64,000 bases of DNA from Pseudonocardia sp. (GTDB lineage: Bacteria > Actinomycetota > Actinomycetes > Mycobacteriales > Pseudonocardiaceae): the NCBI RefSeq assembly GCF_029263155.1, contig NZ_JAJCYB010000074.1:124001-188000 (forward strand), written 5' to 3'. Under the pieces are notes generated by a model. That model searched no databases. It was not told the DNA's origin and saw only the letters and a list, made by a program, of their open reading frames with translations. Shown one piece after another: positions 40,538 to 48,633 of the stretch. A program made the translations under genes and the position numbers. Each line of letters opens with the position of its first letter. The first letter of the stretch is position 1.

Positions 40538-40572
40538 ACGGCCCCCTCCCGACCGGGAGGGGGCCGTCTTCT
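40538..40572 (+). terminator. Strong hairpin terminator after the GlsB-like gene
   Basis: ACGGCCCCCTCCC and GGGAGGGGGCCGT form a perfect 13-bp stem with a GACC loop, followed by CTTCTCT. This is the best intrinsic-type terminator in the window. Confidence 0.85.
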
Positions 40573-40626
40573 CTGCGAATCCGGCAACGTCTTTCCAAAT
40601 CGGCAAGTACATGCCATCCTGCAGCC

Positions 40627-41046
40627 ATGGAACTCAGTCGGGACCAGGCCGCATCCGCCCTCGCCCACGCCGACCGCTCCGCCGCGCGCGTCCGCACCCA
40701 GACCCGCTGGTTCGTGCGCTACCTCGCGGTGTTCGCCGCCGGGTTCGGGGTGCTCACCCTGGTGCTCGGCCTCGTGCAGCCGCTCTGGCTGCGGTTGACG
40801 ATCAGCATGGCGCTGTGGATCCCGCTGGTCGCCGGCATGGCCTGGTGGGCACAGCGGCAGCGCGCCACGGCGGGTGGCGCGATCCGGCGGACCGTGCCGG
40901 GGTGGATCGGCACCGGTGCCCTGTACGCGGCGGCCCTGTTCGTCGGCACCCCGGGACAGCTGGGCAATCCGGCGTACTGGGTGCCGGCCGCCGTCGTCGT
41001 GACGCTGCCACTGGCCGTCGTGGCCTGGCGCGAGTCGCGCCGGTGA
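40627..41046 (+). CDS. Membrane protein of unknown function, first gene of a three-gene operon
   Basis: A 139-residue protein with a charged N-terminal helix (MELSRDQAASALAHADRSAARVRTQ) and four hydrophobic helices between residues 28 and 130. Its TGA overlaps the next gene's GTG, so it is coupled to an HTH regulator. Similar pairs of small membrane protein plus winged-helix repressor are common in actinobacteria, where the regulator controls the pair. CATCCT at 40615-40620 could be a -10 of a leaderless transcript. Function unknown. Confidence 0.72.
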   Translation: MELSRDQAASALAHADRSAARVRTQTRWFVRYLAVFAAGFGVLTLVLGLVQPLWLRLTISMALWIPLVAGMAWWAQRQRATAGGAIRRTVPGWIGTGALYAAALFVGTPGQLGNPAYWVPAAVVVTLPLAVVAWRESRR

Positions 41047-41360
41047 CGACCACCGGGCATCCGCGCCACCGCCTCGACGACCTGCTCACCCACGCCGTCC
41101 GGCTCTCCATCGCCGCCGCTCTCGCCGACGTCGACCGGGCCGAGTTCGCGCTCGTGCGCGACAGCGTGGAGATCTCCGACTCCGTGCTGTCCAAGCAGGT
41201 CGCGGCGCTGGAGGCCGCCGGGTACGTCGAGGTCGAGAAGGGGCGGGTCGGGCGCAGACCGCGCACGTGGCTGCGACTCACCGACGCCGGCCGGGCCACC
41301 CTCGACCAGCACGTCGCCGCGCTGCAGGACATCGCGAGAGGGGCGGGCCGCCCGTCATGA
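41043..41360 (+). CDS. Winged-helix transcriptional regulator
   Basis: A 105-residue single-domain DNA-binding protein (LDDLLTHAVRLSIAAALAD, AEFALVRDSVEISDSVLSKQVAALEAAGYVEVEKGRVGRRPRTWLRLTDAGRATL), the ArsR/MarR-like fold often annotated as HTH_34. GTG 41043 overlaps the previous stop, and the TGA overlaps the next ATG, so all three genes are translated as one unit. It probably represses its own operon. No ligand-binding residues are obvious. Confidence 0.85.
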   Translation: MTTTGHPRHRLDDLLTHAVRLSIAAALADVDRAEFALVRDSVEISDSVLSKQVAALEAAGYVEVEKGRVGRRPRTWLRLTDAGRATLDQHVAALQDIARGAGRPS

Positions 41361-41827
41361 TCACCAAGACCGGGACCTGGGCTGCGCATCTGCACGTCCT
41401 GTCCCGATCGCACGGATCTTGCCGGGTGGATCTGCCCGACGGCGGTGCCGTGTACGGGCGCGGCCGACGAGCGCTCCCCGCCCCGACACCGGAGTTCGGC
41501 CTGTACCTCGCCCATCCGGGCCTGCGACCCCGGTGGCCGTCCGAGTCGATCGACTGGCCGGACTTCCGCACCCCGCGCGAACCGGCGGCCGCCGCGGCAG
41601 CGATCCGCCGCGCGTACGCGCTGGCCGCGGAGGGCCGCGTCGTGGAGGTCGCCTGCGGCGGGGGCACCGGCCGGACCGGCACCGTCATCGCGTGCATGGC
41701 GGTGCTCGCCGGGCACCCGGCCGACGACGCGGTCGCGTGGACGAGACGGCACTACCGGCGGCGCGCCGTGGAGACCCGAAGCCAGTGCCGCTGGGTCGCC
41801 TGGTTCGCCGCCACCACCCCCGACTGA
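41357..41827 (+). CDS. Protein-tyrosine-phosphatase-like protein
   Basis: A 156-residue protein with the signature CX5R loop CGGGTGR (Cys about 100, Arg about 106) and a possible general-acid aspartate in WPDF. This is the minimal dual-specificity phosphatase fold. It is coupled to the regulator gene by ATGA. The substrate is unknown; RNA or protein phosphate are both possible for this fold. ATG 41357 is set by the overlap. Last gene of the operon. Confidence 0.8.
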   Translation: MITKTGTWAAHLHVLSRSHGSCRVDLPDGGAVYGRGRRALPAPTPEFGLYLAHPGLRPRWPSESIDWPDFRTPREPAAAAAAIRRAYALAAEGRVVEVACGGGTGRTGTVIACMAVLAGHPADDAVAWTRRHYRRRAVETRSQCRWVAWFAATTPD

Positions 41828-42011
41828 CGAGTGACTGACGAGCCCTGAGCACCACCCCGTCCTCGGCGACGAGCCGGATCGGGCCGAGGAACCTCACGAC
41901 AGGTGTGGCGCCATGACCGGCACCGGGAAGAGCACCGCACCGGCGTCGCGGCAGGTGTGCGGTGCACTCGACGAATGTGCGGTGGTGGGGGGACGGGACC
42001 GCGCGCAGGAA

Positions 42012-42045
42012 CGCCGGGCCTCCCGCGAACGGGGGCCCGGCGTTT
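42012..42045 (-). terminator. Terminator of tRNA-Ser(CGA)
   Basis: CGCCGGGCC at 42012 pairs with GGCCCGGCG at 42034 (9 bp), with extra pairing inside the loop. It lies about 17 bases after the tRNA 3' end on the minus strand; TTT also follows on the plus strand. Confidence 0.65.
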
Positions 42046-42058
42046 CGCCTGTTCGGGC

Positions 42059-42146
42059 TGGCGGTGGCGGTGGGATTTGAACCCACGGAGGCTTGCACCT
42101 CACACGCTTTCGAGGCGTGCTCCTTCGGCCGCTCGGACACGCCACC
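42059..42146 (-). tRNA. tRNA-Ser (CGA anticodon), CCA encoded
   Basis: On the minus strand, GGTGGCG pairs with CGCCACC. The anticodon arm CACGC-CTCGAAA-GCGTG gives anticodon CGA, reading TCG. A long variable arm and T loop GGTTCAAATCC fit serine. Discriminator G is followed by an encoded CCA, unlike the other tRNA-Ser here. Confidence 0.97.
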
Positions 42147-42309
42147 GCGAAGAACCTTACAAGACGGCGAGCGACGATCCCACGCGGAGGGTGGGCGGCC
42201 GGGGCGGCGTTGCGACCTGGGTGCCGCGCCGGGCTCCGCGCTCGACCCGGAGGCGGTCGGCGAGGTGCTGGCGATCGTGAGTCCCGCTCGTCCGTGCGCG
42301 GAGCGCGCG

Positions 42310-42720
42310 TCAGGCCCGGCCCGCGGCCCTCAGCGCGACGTCGACGAGCCGGGAGCGATCGAGACCGCCGACGACCGTCAGCGGGATCCACTCGGCCCGG
42401 TCGCTGCTGCCGTTCGTCTCGTGCCGCAGCGTTCCACCGGTGATATCACCGGTGTAGAGGACGCTGATGGCGTGCACGGCGTCGGCCCGGTCGGTCCACA
42501 GGCGGGAGTCGACGCCGATCACCGGCCCGAGCGCGACGGCGAGCCCGGTCTCCTCGGCCACCTCGCGGACGGCCGCGTCGCGCGGATCCTCGCCGTGGTC
42601 GATCCCACCGCCGGGCAGGGTCCATCGCGGTCCGCCGGTGAACCGGACCAGCAGCACGGCGCCGTCCCGCACGCACACCACGTACGCCCCGACGCGCTGG
42701 CGCTGCTCGACGCTGCCCAC
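42310..42720 (-). CDS. Nudix hydrolase
   Basis: A 136-residue Nudix-fold pyrophosphohydrolase. The Nudix box GGIDHGEDPRDAAVREVAEETGL is complete (residues about 39-61), binding the metal for cleavage of nucleoside diphosphate-X substrates. Substrate not predictable. The start GTG 42720 is 6 bases after TAGCCT (42732-42727), so the mRNA is probably leaderless. A 20-bp perfect palindrome (42435-42454) lies within the codons for YTGDITGG and seems to be a by-product of the repeated amino acids. Confidence 0.9.
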   Translation of the reverse strand: MGSVEQRQRVGAYVVCVRDGAVLLVRFTGGPRWTLPGGGIDHGEDPRDAAVREVAEETGLAVALGPVIGVDSRLWTDRADAVHAISVLYTGDITGGTLRHETNGSSDRAEWIPLTVVGGLDRSRLVDVALRAAGRA

Positions 42721-42805
42721 CGGCGAAGGCTAGTCGAGCGCCGGGCCACGGGTGGGATCCACGTGGTGGGTGTTCGGACCGTCCGAAACCCCGATGGTGT
42801 CGACA

Positions 42806-43270
42806 TCACCGGTGCGCGGCGAAGAACGACTCCATCAGCGCCGCGCACTCGGCGGCCAGCACCCCGCCGACGACCTCGGGCCGGTGGGTGAGGCGGCGGT
42901 CGCGCAGGACGTCCCACAGCGAGCCCGCAGCGCCGGTCTTGGGCTCCCACGCCCCGAACACCACCCGCTCGACGCGGGCCAGGCCCAGCGCGCCCGCGCA
43001 CATCGTGCACGGCTCGACGGTGACGGCCAGCGTGCAGCCCTCCAGCCGCCACCCGCCGAGGACGGCTGCGGCGGCACGCAGGGCGAGGATCTCGGCGTGG
43101 GCGGTGGGGTCGCTCAGTGCCTCGCGCCCGTTGCAGGCGGCGGCGAGCTCGCGGCCGTCGGCGTCGACGACCACCGCGCCGATCGGGACGTCCCCGGTGC
43201 GCGGGGCGGCGGCCGCCAGTTCCAGGGCGCGCCGAACAAGCTCCTCGTCCGAGGTGGGGGACGATGTCAC
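42806..43270 (-). CDS. tadA: tRNA adenosine(34) deaminase
   Basis: Converts the wobble adenosine of tRNA-Arg(ACG) to inosine. The 154-residue protein has the zinc and catalytic site AHAEI (about residue 60) and PCTMCAGA (about 93-100), and the RNA-binding C terminus. GTG 43270 overlaps the stop of the partner gene as GTGA; the longer open frame upstream is shadow. The order with the partner gene and nearby tyrA is shared with mycobacteria. Confidence 0.94.
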   Translation of the reverse strand: MTSSPTSDEELVRRALELAAAAPRTGDVPIGAVVVDADGRELAAACNGREALSDPTAHAEILALRAAAAVLGGWRLEGCTLAVTVEPCTMCAGALGLARVERVVFGAWEPKTGAAGSLWDVLRDRRLTHRPEVVGGVLAAECAALMESFFAAHR

Positions 43271-43785
43271 CGCGCGTCGACGACCTCGGCGAGCGCGTCG
43301 GCGAAACCGCAGCGACGGCCGATGCTGGCCAGCTGCTCGTCGGGGTACAGGTCCAGCTCGCCCGCGAGGATCTCCAGCTCGTCGGCGGACAGGCCGAAGT
43401 CGGCCAGGATGGCGAGGTCGCCCTCGGGCCACGGGTCGTCGAGCGCGTCGTCGTCGGGCGGGAGTTCGACCCGCAGGAGGTCGAGCACGTCGGCGGCCAC
43501 GTCGTAGTCCAGGGCGGCGACCGCGTCGGAGAGCATCAGCGTGACGCCGCCGGGGATGGGCCGCAGCAGCACGAAGAACTCGTCGTCGACGTCGAGCAGG
43601 CCCACGACCGCACCCTCCGAGCGGAGCTCGCGCAGCTCGGTGATGGCGGTGTCGAGGTCGACGAGCGCGTCGGCGCCCAGGCGGATGCAGCGCCACCGGC
43701 CCTCCTCCCGGATCACCGCGACGGCGTATCCGGGCAGGGCCTGTTCCCGCACGTTCGCGGGCGCCTCGACACTCTGCACCGCCAT
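43267..43785 (-). CDS. TadA-associated protein
   Basis: A 172-residue acidic protein of the family annotated as tRNA adenosine deaminase-associated, found directly upstream of tadA in actinobacteria. It has no known catalytic motif; a run of acidic residues (PPDDDALDDPWPEGD) lies near residue 120. Its molecular role is unknown. ATG 43785 lies 6 bases after TACCGT (43797-43792), so the tadA operon is probably transcribed as a leaderless mRNA. Confidence 0.88.
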   Translation of the reverse strand: MAVQSVEAPANVREQALPGYAVAVIREEGRWRCIRLGADALVDLDTAITELRELRSEGAVVGLLDVDDEFFVLLRPIPGGVTLMLSDAVAALDYDVAADVLDLLRVELPPDDDALDDPWPEGDLAILADFGLSADELEILAGELDLYPDEQLASIGRRCGFADALAEVVDAR

Positions 43786-43878
43786 GACACTACGGTAGGC
43801 CTCCGACACACTGTGGTCCACACCACAACCGGAAAGTGGCCGCCGGGTAGCTGCCGCGGGGATGCCAGGATCAGCGCC

Positions 43879-45087
43879 ATGTCCCCGGCCACCCGCACCG
43901 ACCTGGCCGCGCAGGCCCGCTCGCTCCAGCCCCGCACCGTCGCGCTGCGCCGGGCGATCCACCGCAGGCCCGAGATCGGCCTGGACCTCCCGACCACCCG
44001 CGACGCGGTCCTCGACGCGCTGGCCGACCTCCCGCTGCAGGTGCACCGCGGGGCGGGGGTCAGCTCGGTCGTCGCGGTGCTCGACGGTGCGCGCAGCGGC
44101 CCCACGGTGCTGCTGCGCGGCGACATGGACGCGCTGCCGCTGCAGGAGGACACCGGGTTGGCGTTCGCCTCGGAGATCGACGGGCGGATGCACGCGTGCG
44201 GCCACGACACCCACGTCGCCATGCTCGCCTCGGCCGCGCGGGTGCTGGCCCTGCGCCGCGACGAGCTGGCCGGGCGGGTGCTGTTCATGTTCCAGCCCGG
44301 GGAGGAGGGCTTCCACGGCGCCCGGCACATGATCGACGAAGGGCTGCTCGACCGGACGGGGCCCGCCGGACGCCCGGAGTGGGCGTTCGCGCTGCACATC
44401 AGCGCGACGCTGCCGTCCGGGGAGATCCACGGGCGGCCCGGCCCGCTCATGGCCGCGGCCGACACCATCCGGATCACGGTGCGCGGGCGCGGCGGGCACG
44501 CCTCGGCCCCGCAGGACGCGCTGGATCCGGTCCCCGCGGCCGCGGCGATGGTCGGGGCGCTGCAGACCGCCCTGGGCAGGACGGTCGGGGCGCACGACCC
44601 GACCGTCCTGACCATCACCCACATCACCGCAGGCACCACCCACAACGTGATCCCGGAGACGGCGTTGATGGAGGGCACGATCCGGACGCTCGCCGAGCCC
44701 GTCCGCATCCAGGTCCGCGAGCTCGTGCGCCGCGTGTGCCGGCACACCGCGCTCGCCCACGGCTGCACGGCGGAGATCGTGATCGAGCCCGGCTACCCGG
44801 TGACCGTCAACGACGCCGACGCCGCGGCCCGCGTCGACACGGTGGCCGGCCGGGTCCTGGGGCCGTCGAAGGTCGCGCCGATGCCGACGCCGATCATGGG
44901 GGCCGAGGACTTCTCCTACGTGCTGGAACAGATCCCCGGTGCGCTGGCCTTCCTCGGCGGGTGCCCGCCGGGCACCGCCGCTGCGGCGGCGGCCCCCAAC
45001 CACTCCAACCGCGTGGTGTTCGACGAGCACGCGATGGCCGCAGGCGTGGCGGTGTACGCGGGCCTGGCCCTGGACTGCCTGTCCTGA
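43879..45087 (+). CDS. M20D-family amidohydrolase
   Basis: A 402-residue metallo-amidase of the hippurate/IAA-amino-acid hydrolase group. It has LLRGDMDALPL, the metal site ACGHDTHVAML, the catalytic PGEEGFHGA, and a later metal-binding stretch MGAEDFSY and NHSNRVVFDE. It would remove an acyl group from an amino acid or a related amide. A CAGGAT 7 bases before ATG 43879 resembles the leaderless promoters seen elsewhere here. Divergent from the tadA operon. Confidence 0.9.
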   Translation: MSPATRTDLAAQARSLQPRTVALRRAIHRRPEIGLDLPTTRDAVLDALADLPLQVHRGAGVSSVVAVLDGARSGPTVLLRGDMDALPLQEDTGLAFASEIDGRMHACGHDTHVAMLASAARVLALRRDELAGRVLFMFQPGEEGFHGARHMIDEGLLDRTGPAGRPEWAFALHISATLPSGEIHGRPGPLMAAADTIRITVRGRGGHASAPQDALDPVPAAAAMVGALQTALGRTVGAHDPTVLTITHITAGTTHNVIPETALMEGTIRTLAEPVRIQVRELVRRVCRHTALAHGCTAEIVIEPGYPVTVNDADAAARVDTVAGRVLGPSKVAPMPTPIMGAEDFSYVLEQIPGALAFLGGCPPGTAAAAAAPNHSNRVVFDEHAMAAGVAVYAGLALDCLS

Positions 45088-45268
45088 CCCGGTTCCCGCA
45101 CACCGGCCGAACTCGCCGATCGAGCACGGCGAGTCGGGCGTCCCGGCACGGCGGGTCGGCGGTTACGGCCCGACGAATCGGCGCGCACCGACCGCGCGTA
45201 CGGCCGGCCACCGGCTGCCGCCTCGATCGCGGGCCCGACCGGGGTCGTGCCGACGGCGGACCGGCAGG

Positions 45269-46564
45269 ATGGCGGGCGTGCTGTCGCTGACCGAGTTGTC
45301 CGCCGCCGTGACCGCCGGCGAGCTGTCACCCACCGAGCACGTCCGCGACGCCTGCGAGCGCCTCGCGGCCGACACCCACAACGCCGTGATCACCCTCGAC
45401 GCCGACCGCGCCCTCGCACAGGCCGCCGCGCTCACCGAGGAGCTGGCGCGCGGGGAGCGGCGCGGGCCGCTGCACGGCGTCGCGCTGGGCGTGAAGGACC
45501 TGTTCGACGTCGCCGGGCTGCCCACCCGCTGCGGCTCGGACGTCCTCGCCGACGCCCCGCCCGCCGTGGCCGACGCCGCCGTGGTGGCCCGGCTGCGCGC
45601 GGCGGGTGCGGTCGTCGTCGCGAAGCTGCACACCCACGAGTTCGCCTACGGGCCCACCGGTGACGTCGCCGCGGCCGGTCCGGCCCGCAACCCGCACGAC
45701 CCGTCGCGGATCACCGGCGGGTCGTCGTCGGGGTCGGCGGCGGCCGTCGCGGCCGGACACGTGGCGCTCGCGCTGGGCAGCGACACCGGCGCCAGCGTGC
45801 GCACCCCGGCGGCCCTGTGCGGCGTGGTCGGGCTCAAGCCCTCCTACGGCGCGCTGCCCGTCGACGGGGTGTTCCCGCTGTCACAGACGTGCGACCACGT
45901 CGGCTTCCTGACCGCGGACGTCGCGGGGGCGGCGCTGACCTGGGACGTGCTCGCCGGGTCCGGCGAGTTCCGGGTCGCGACGCGGGTGGGAGTGCTCGTC
46001 GACGACTTCTGGCGGGCCGCCGATCCCGTGCTGGACGCCGCCGTCGTCGCGGCCGTCGAGGAGCTGCGGGCGGGCGGCGTCGAGATCGTCGAGATCCGCA
46101 CGCCCATGATCGAGGAACTGGCCGCGGTCTACCCGACGATCGTCGGGGCCGAGGCGTGGGCGACGCACCGCCACTGGGTGGCCGAGCGACCCGGGGCGTA
46201 CCAGCCGGCCACCCGGGAGCGGCTGGCCGTGAACGCCGACATGCCCGCCCACGTCTACGTCGACGCGCTGCGCACCCGCGCGCGACTGACCGCCGAGCTG
46301 CGCGCCGCCGTCGGTGACGTCGACGCGCTGGTGCTGCCGACCACCCGCCTGCGCGCCACGCCGATCGGCGCGGACGATGTCGACGGCGTGCCGGTGCGGC
46401 CGTCGCTGCTCGGACTGACGCTCCCGTTCAACCTCACCGGCTGGCCCGCGGTGTCGGTGCCCGGGGCCGTGTCGGACGGGGGGCTGCCGGCCGGGGTACA
46501 GCTCGTCGGGGTCGGGCTGGACGAGCGGAGCCTGCTGCACCTGGCCGGATCGGTCTCCCCGTGA
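45269..46564 (+). CDS. Amidase signature-family protein
   Basis: A 431-residue amidase with a full Ser-cisSer-Lys set: Lys in GVKDLFDV (about residue 75), the glycine/serine-rich GGSSSGSAAAVAAG and GSDTGASVRTPAALCGVVGLKPSYG. It is not the GatA subunit: no gatB or gatC is near and the length is short. The substrate is unknown. ATG 45269 was chosen because it begins the conserved N terminus. It stands between the M20 gene and tyrA. Confidence 0.9.
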   Translation: MAGVLSLTELSAAVTAGELSPTEHVRDACERLAADTHNAVITLDADRALAQAAALTEELARGERRGPLHGVALGVKDLFDVAGLPTRCGSDVLADAPPAVADAAVVARLRAAGAVVVAKLHTHEFAYGPTGDVAAAGPARNPHDPSRITGGSSSGSAAAVAAGHVALALGSDTGASVRTPAALCGVVGLKPSYGALPVDGVFPLSQTCDHVGFLTADVAGAALTWDVLAGSGEFRVATRVGVLVDDFWRAADPVLDAAVVAAVEELRAGGVEIVEIRTPMIEELAAVYPTIVGAEAWATHRHWVAERPGAYQPATRERLAVNADMPAHVYVDALRTRARLTAELRAAVGDVDALVLPTTRLRATPIGADDVDGVPVRPSLLGLTLPFNLTGWPAVSVPGAVSDGGLPAGVQLVGVGLDERSLLHLAGSVSP

Positions 46565-46624
46565 GTCCCTGGTGTCGGTGCACCGATGCGCACTCACGAG
46601 GGCGGGACGCCTACCCTGCTGCCC

Positions 46625-47572
46625 GTGACGGAGCGAGCGGTCTGCGTGATCGGCACCGGGTTGATCGGCGGGTCGCTGCTGCGCGCCGCGGAGAAGGCCG
46701 GGCGTGCGGTGTGGGGCACGAGCGCGTCGGAGTCCACGGCGGCAGAGGCCCGCGCCGACGGGTTCGACGTCACCACCGACACCGACGCCGCGCTGCGCCG
46801 CGCCGCCGAGGCCGACGCGCTCGTGGTGCTCGCGGTGCCGCTGCCCGTGCTGCCCTCGGTGCTCGGGCGGGTGGACGCGGTCGCCCCGACCGTGCGGCTG
46901 ACCGACGCCGTCAGCGTCAAGGTGGCGGTGGCCGACGCGGTGGCCCGGCACGCGCCCCGCGCGCGGTTCGTCGGCGGGCACCCGATGGCCGGCACGTCGG
47001 AGTCGGGCTGGGCGGCCGGCACGGCGGGGCTGTTCGTCGACGCCGCATGGGTGGTGGCCGCCGACGACGGCCTGGACCTCGACGTCTGGCGCGACGTCGC
47101 CGAGCTCGCCTGGGCGTGCGGCGCCCGCGTGGTGCCGGCGGCGTCCGACGAGCACGATCTCGCCGTCGCGCGGGTCTCGCACCTCCCGCACCTGCTGGCC
47201 GCCGTGCTCGCCGCGGTGGGCGCCGACGGCACGGACGACCTGCCGCTCGCGCTCGCCGCCGGGTCGTTCGCCGACGGCACGCGCGTGGCCGGCACCCGCC
47301 CCGAGCTGGTACTGGCGATGTGCGAGGGCAACCGCGACGCGCTGCTGGCCGCCGTCGACGACGCGCTGGGGCGGCTCGGTGCGATGCGCGGGGCGCTCGC
47401 CTCCACCGGCGGGCTGTCGGCCACGGTGCACGCCGGGCACGCCGGGCGCCTGCGCTGGGCGGATGCCCGCGATCCGCAGGGCGTGCGCGTCAGCCTCACG
47501 GGTCGCGCCCCCCTGGCCCGCCTGCGCGACATCGGCCGCCGCGGCGACACCGTCACCGGCTGGAAACCCTGA
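46625..47572 (+). CDS. tyrA: Prephenate dehydrogenase
   Basis: Makes 4-hydroxyphenylpyruvate from prephenate with NAD(P), for tyrosine. The 315-residue protein has the dinucleotide motif VIGTGLIGGSLL at the N terminus, the catalytic region GGHPMAGTSESGW, and a helical dimerisation domain. There is no C-terminal ACT domain. GTG 46625 is 7 bases after TACCCT (46612-46617), giving a leaderless start; reading from 46586 would include the promoter. Repeats and a hairpin follow the gene. Confidence 0.93.
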   Translation: MTERAVCVIGTGLIGGSLLRAAEKAGRAVWGTSASESTAAEARADGFDVTTDTDAALRRAAEADALVVLAVPLPVLPSVLGRVDAVAPTVRLTDAVSVKVAVADAVARHAPRARFVGGHPMAGTSESGWAAGTAGLFVDAAWVVAADDGLDLDVWRDVAELAWACGARVVPAASDEHDLAVARVSHLPHLLAAVLAAVGADGTDDLPLALAAGSFADGTRVAGTRPELVLAMCEGNRDALLAAVDDALGRLGAMRGALASTGGLSATVHAGHAGRLRWADARDPQGVRVSLTGRAPLARLRDIGRRGDTVTGWKP

Positions 47573-47578
47573 CCCACA

Positions 47579-47677
47579 CCCCGACTCGCGCACACTCACA
47601 CCCCGACTCGCGCGTGAACCCCGCGAGTCGGGGTTTCCGTGCGCGCGAGTCGGGGTTTCCGTGCGCGCGAGTCGGGG
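47579..47677. repeat. Direct and inverted GCGAGTCGGGG repeats after tyrA
   Basis: Two CCCCGACTCGCG copies (47579, 47601) face three GCGAGTCGGGG copies (47623, 47645, 47667). The latter are spaced exactly 22 bases apart with TTTCCGTGCGC between them. The second and third copies form an 11-bp hairpin followed by TTT, a likely tyrA terminator. The array abuts the stop codon of the convergent gene. Confidence 0.85.
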
Positions 47678-48292
47678 TCAGCTGGCGGCGGCCGTGGGGC
47701 CCGCGCCGGGAGCGGGCGGGCCGAGGCGGGTGGCCACGCCGGGATAGTGCGTGACCAGACCCTCGGAGTCGACCGTGAGGTCGGCGTGGAAGTCGTTCCA
47801 GGTGAACCCGACGGTGGCCGAGCCGGTGGTATCGAGCACGGAGACGGTGCGGTACTGCTGCTCGACGGCCTCCACCTCCAGGTCCGGCAGCGACACGAAC
47901 ACCACCGGCACCGTGTGCCCGTCCGCCTCCCGCTGCAGCCCGAGGCGCCGGATGGGCAGGGTGTTGAACATCGGGCTGTACGCCAGGTCGATGTCGACGG
48001 CACCTCCGAACGCACCGCGGTCGCCTCCCGAGCCGCGGTCGAGGAGCCAGAAGCCGTCCTCGGTGCGGTTCATCGTGAGGTGCCGTTCGCGCTGCGCGGT
48101 GGCGCAGGTGACCGAGAGCCGTTCGACCCGGCCGCCGTCGTCGACCACGAGGCGGTACGAGGCGGTGAAGTCACCCGCCGGGTCGGTACGGACCATCCGG
48201 CCCAGCGCGCGGAATCCTCCCGGCGCGAGCAGCAGGCGCGTGCCCTCGAGTCCGTGGCCGTCCTCGGCCTGCCAGGTGAGCATGGTCGTCAC
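47678..48292 (-). CDS. DUF1089 putative glycolipid-binding protein
   Basis: A 204-residue protein matching the putative glycolipid-binding family (PF06475): YRLVVDDGGRVERLSVTC, GFWLLDRG, VDIDLAYSPMFNTLPIRRLGL and a C-terminal YRTVSVLDTTG. No signal peptide. Function unproved in the family. GTG 48292 follows TACGGT (48305-48300) by 7 bases, so probably leaderless; ATG 48283 is an alternative. Its stop codon touches the repeat array. Confidence 0.85.
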   Translation of the reverse strand: MTTMLTWQAEDGHGLEGTRLLLAPGGFRALGRMVRTDPAGDFTASYRLVVDDGGRVERLSVTCATAQRERHLTMNRTEDGFWLLDRGSGGDRGAFGGAVDIDLAYSPMFNTLPIRRLGLQREADGHTVPVVFVSLPDLEVEAVEQQYRTVSVLDTTGSATVGFTWNDFHADLTVDSEGLVTHYPGVATRLGPPAPGAGPTAAAS

Positions 48293-48323
48293 GGGGCCTA
48301 CCGTAGTTGCATCGGCAGGGGCC

Positions 48324-48348
48324 GTGCCCCCTCCGGGTGAGGGGGCAC
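48324..48348 (-). terminator. Hairpin after the antitoxin-like gene
   Basis: GTGCCCCCTC and GAGGGGGCAC form a perfect 10-bp stem with a 5-base loop, between the antitoxin-like gene and the promoter of the DUF1089 gene. Confidence 0.65.
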
Positions 48349-48366
48349 GTCACATCTGCGTTGCAC

Positions 48367-48555
48367 TCAGGGCGTCTGAGTGGCCGGCGGGTCCGGAATC
48401 AGCTCCTTGAGCTTGTCGACGGCCATGTCGACCTGCTCCGCGTGCCCGAACTTCTCCTTGACGAACTCGCCGGCCTGCTCGGCCGCGTCCTCGATCTTGT
48501 CGCCGTGCTCGTTGATGAGCTCTCCGGCCTTGCCTGCGAGGTTGTTGATATCCAT
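48367..48555 (-). CDS. Antitoxin-like protein (PF14013, MT0933 family)
   Basis: A 62-residue helical acidic protein: MDINNLAGKAGELINEHGDKIEDAAEQAGEFV followed by EQVDMAVDKLKELI. This is the MT0933-like family named as a type II antitoxin in mycobacteria. No toxin gene lies next to it, so it may be a solitary member with another role, such as a stress protein. ATG 48555 has AGAAGGGG upstream. Confidence 0.85.
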   Translation of the reverse strand: MDINNLAGKAGELINEHGDKIEDAAEQAGEFVKEKFGHAEQVDMAVDKLKELIPDPPATQTP

Positions 48556-48633
48556 CGGGTGCCCCCTTCTCGAGCGTTGTACCCGGCGCCATCCTGCACC
48601 CGCCGCGCCCGTCCGGACCAGCCGGTCAGCCGA

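Noticed and set aside
42796..42815. Partial dyad GGTGTCGACATCACC near the tadA stop
   Set aside because: Imperfect and inside the 3' end region; resembles the Nudix palindrome only in GGTG/CACC ends.
47579..47677. CRISPR-like array
   Set aside because: The spacers are identical (TTTCCGTGCGC) and only 11 bases long, copies are both direct and inverted, and there are no cas genes.
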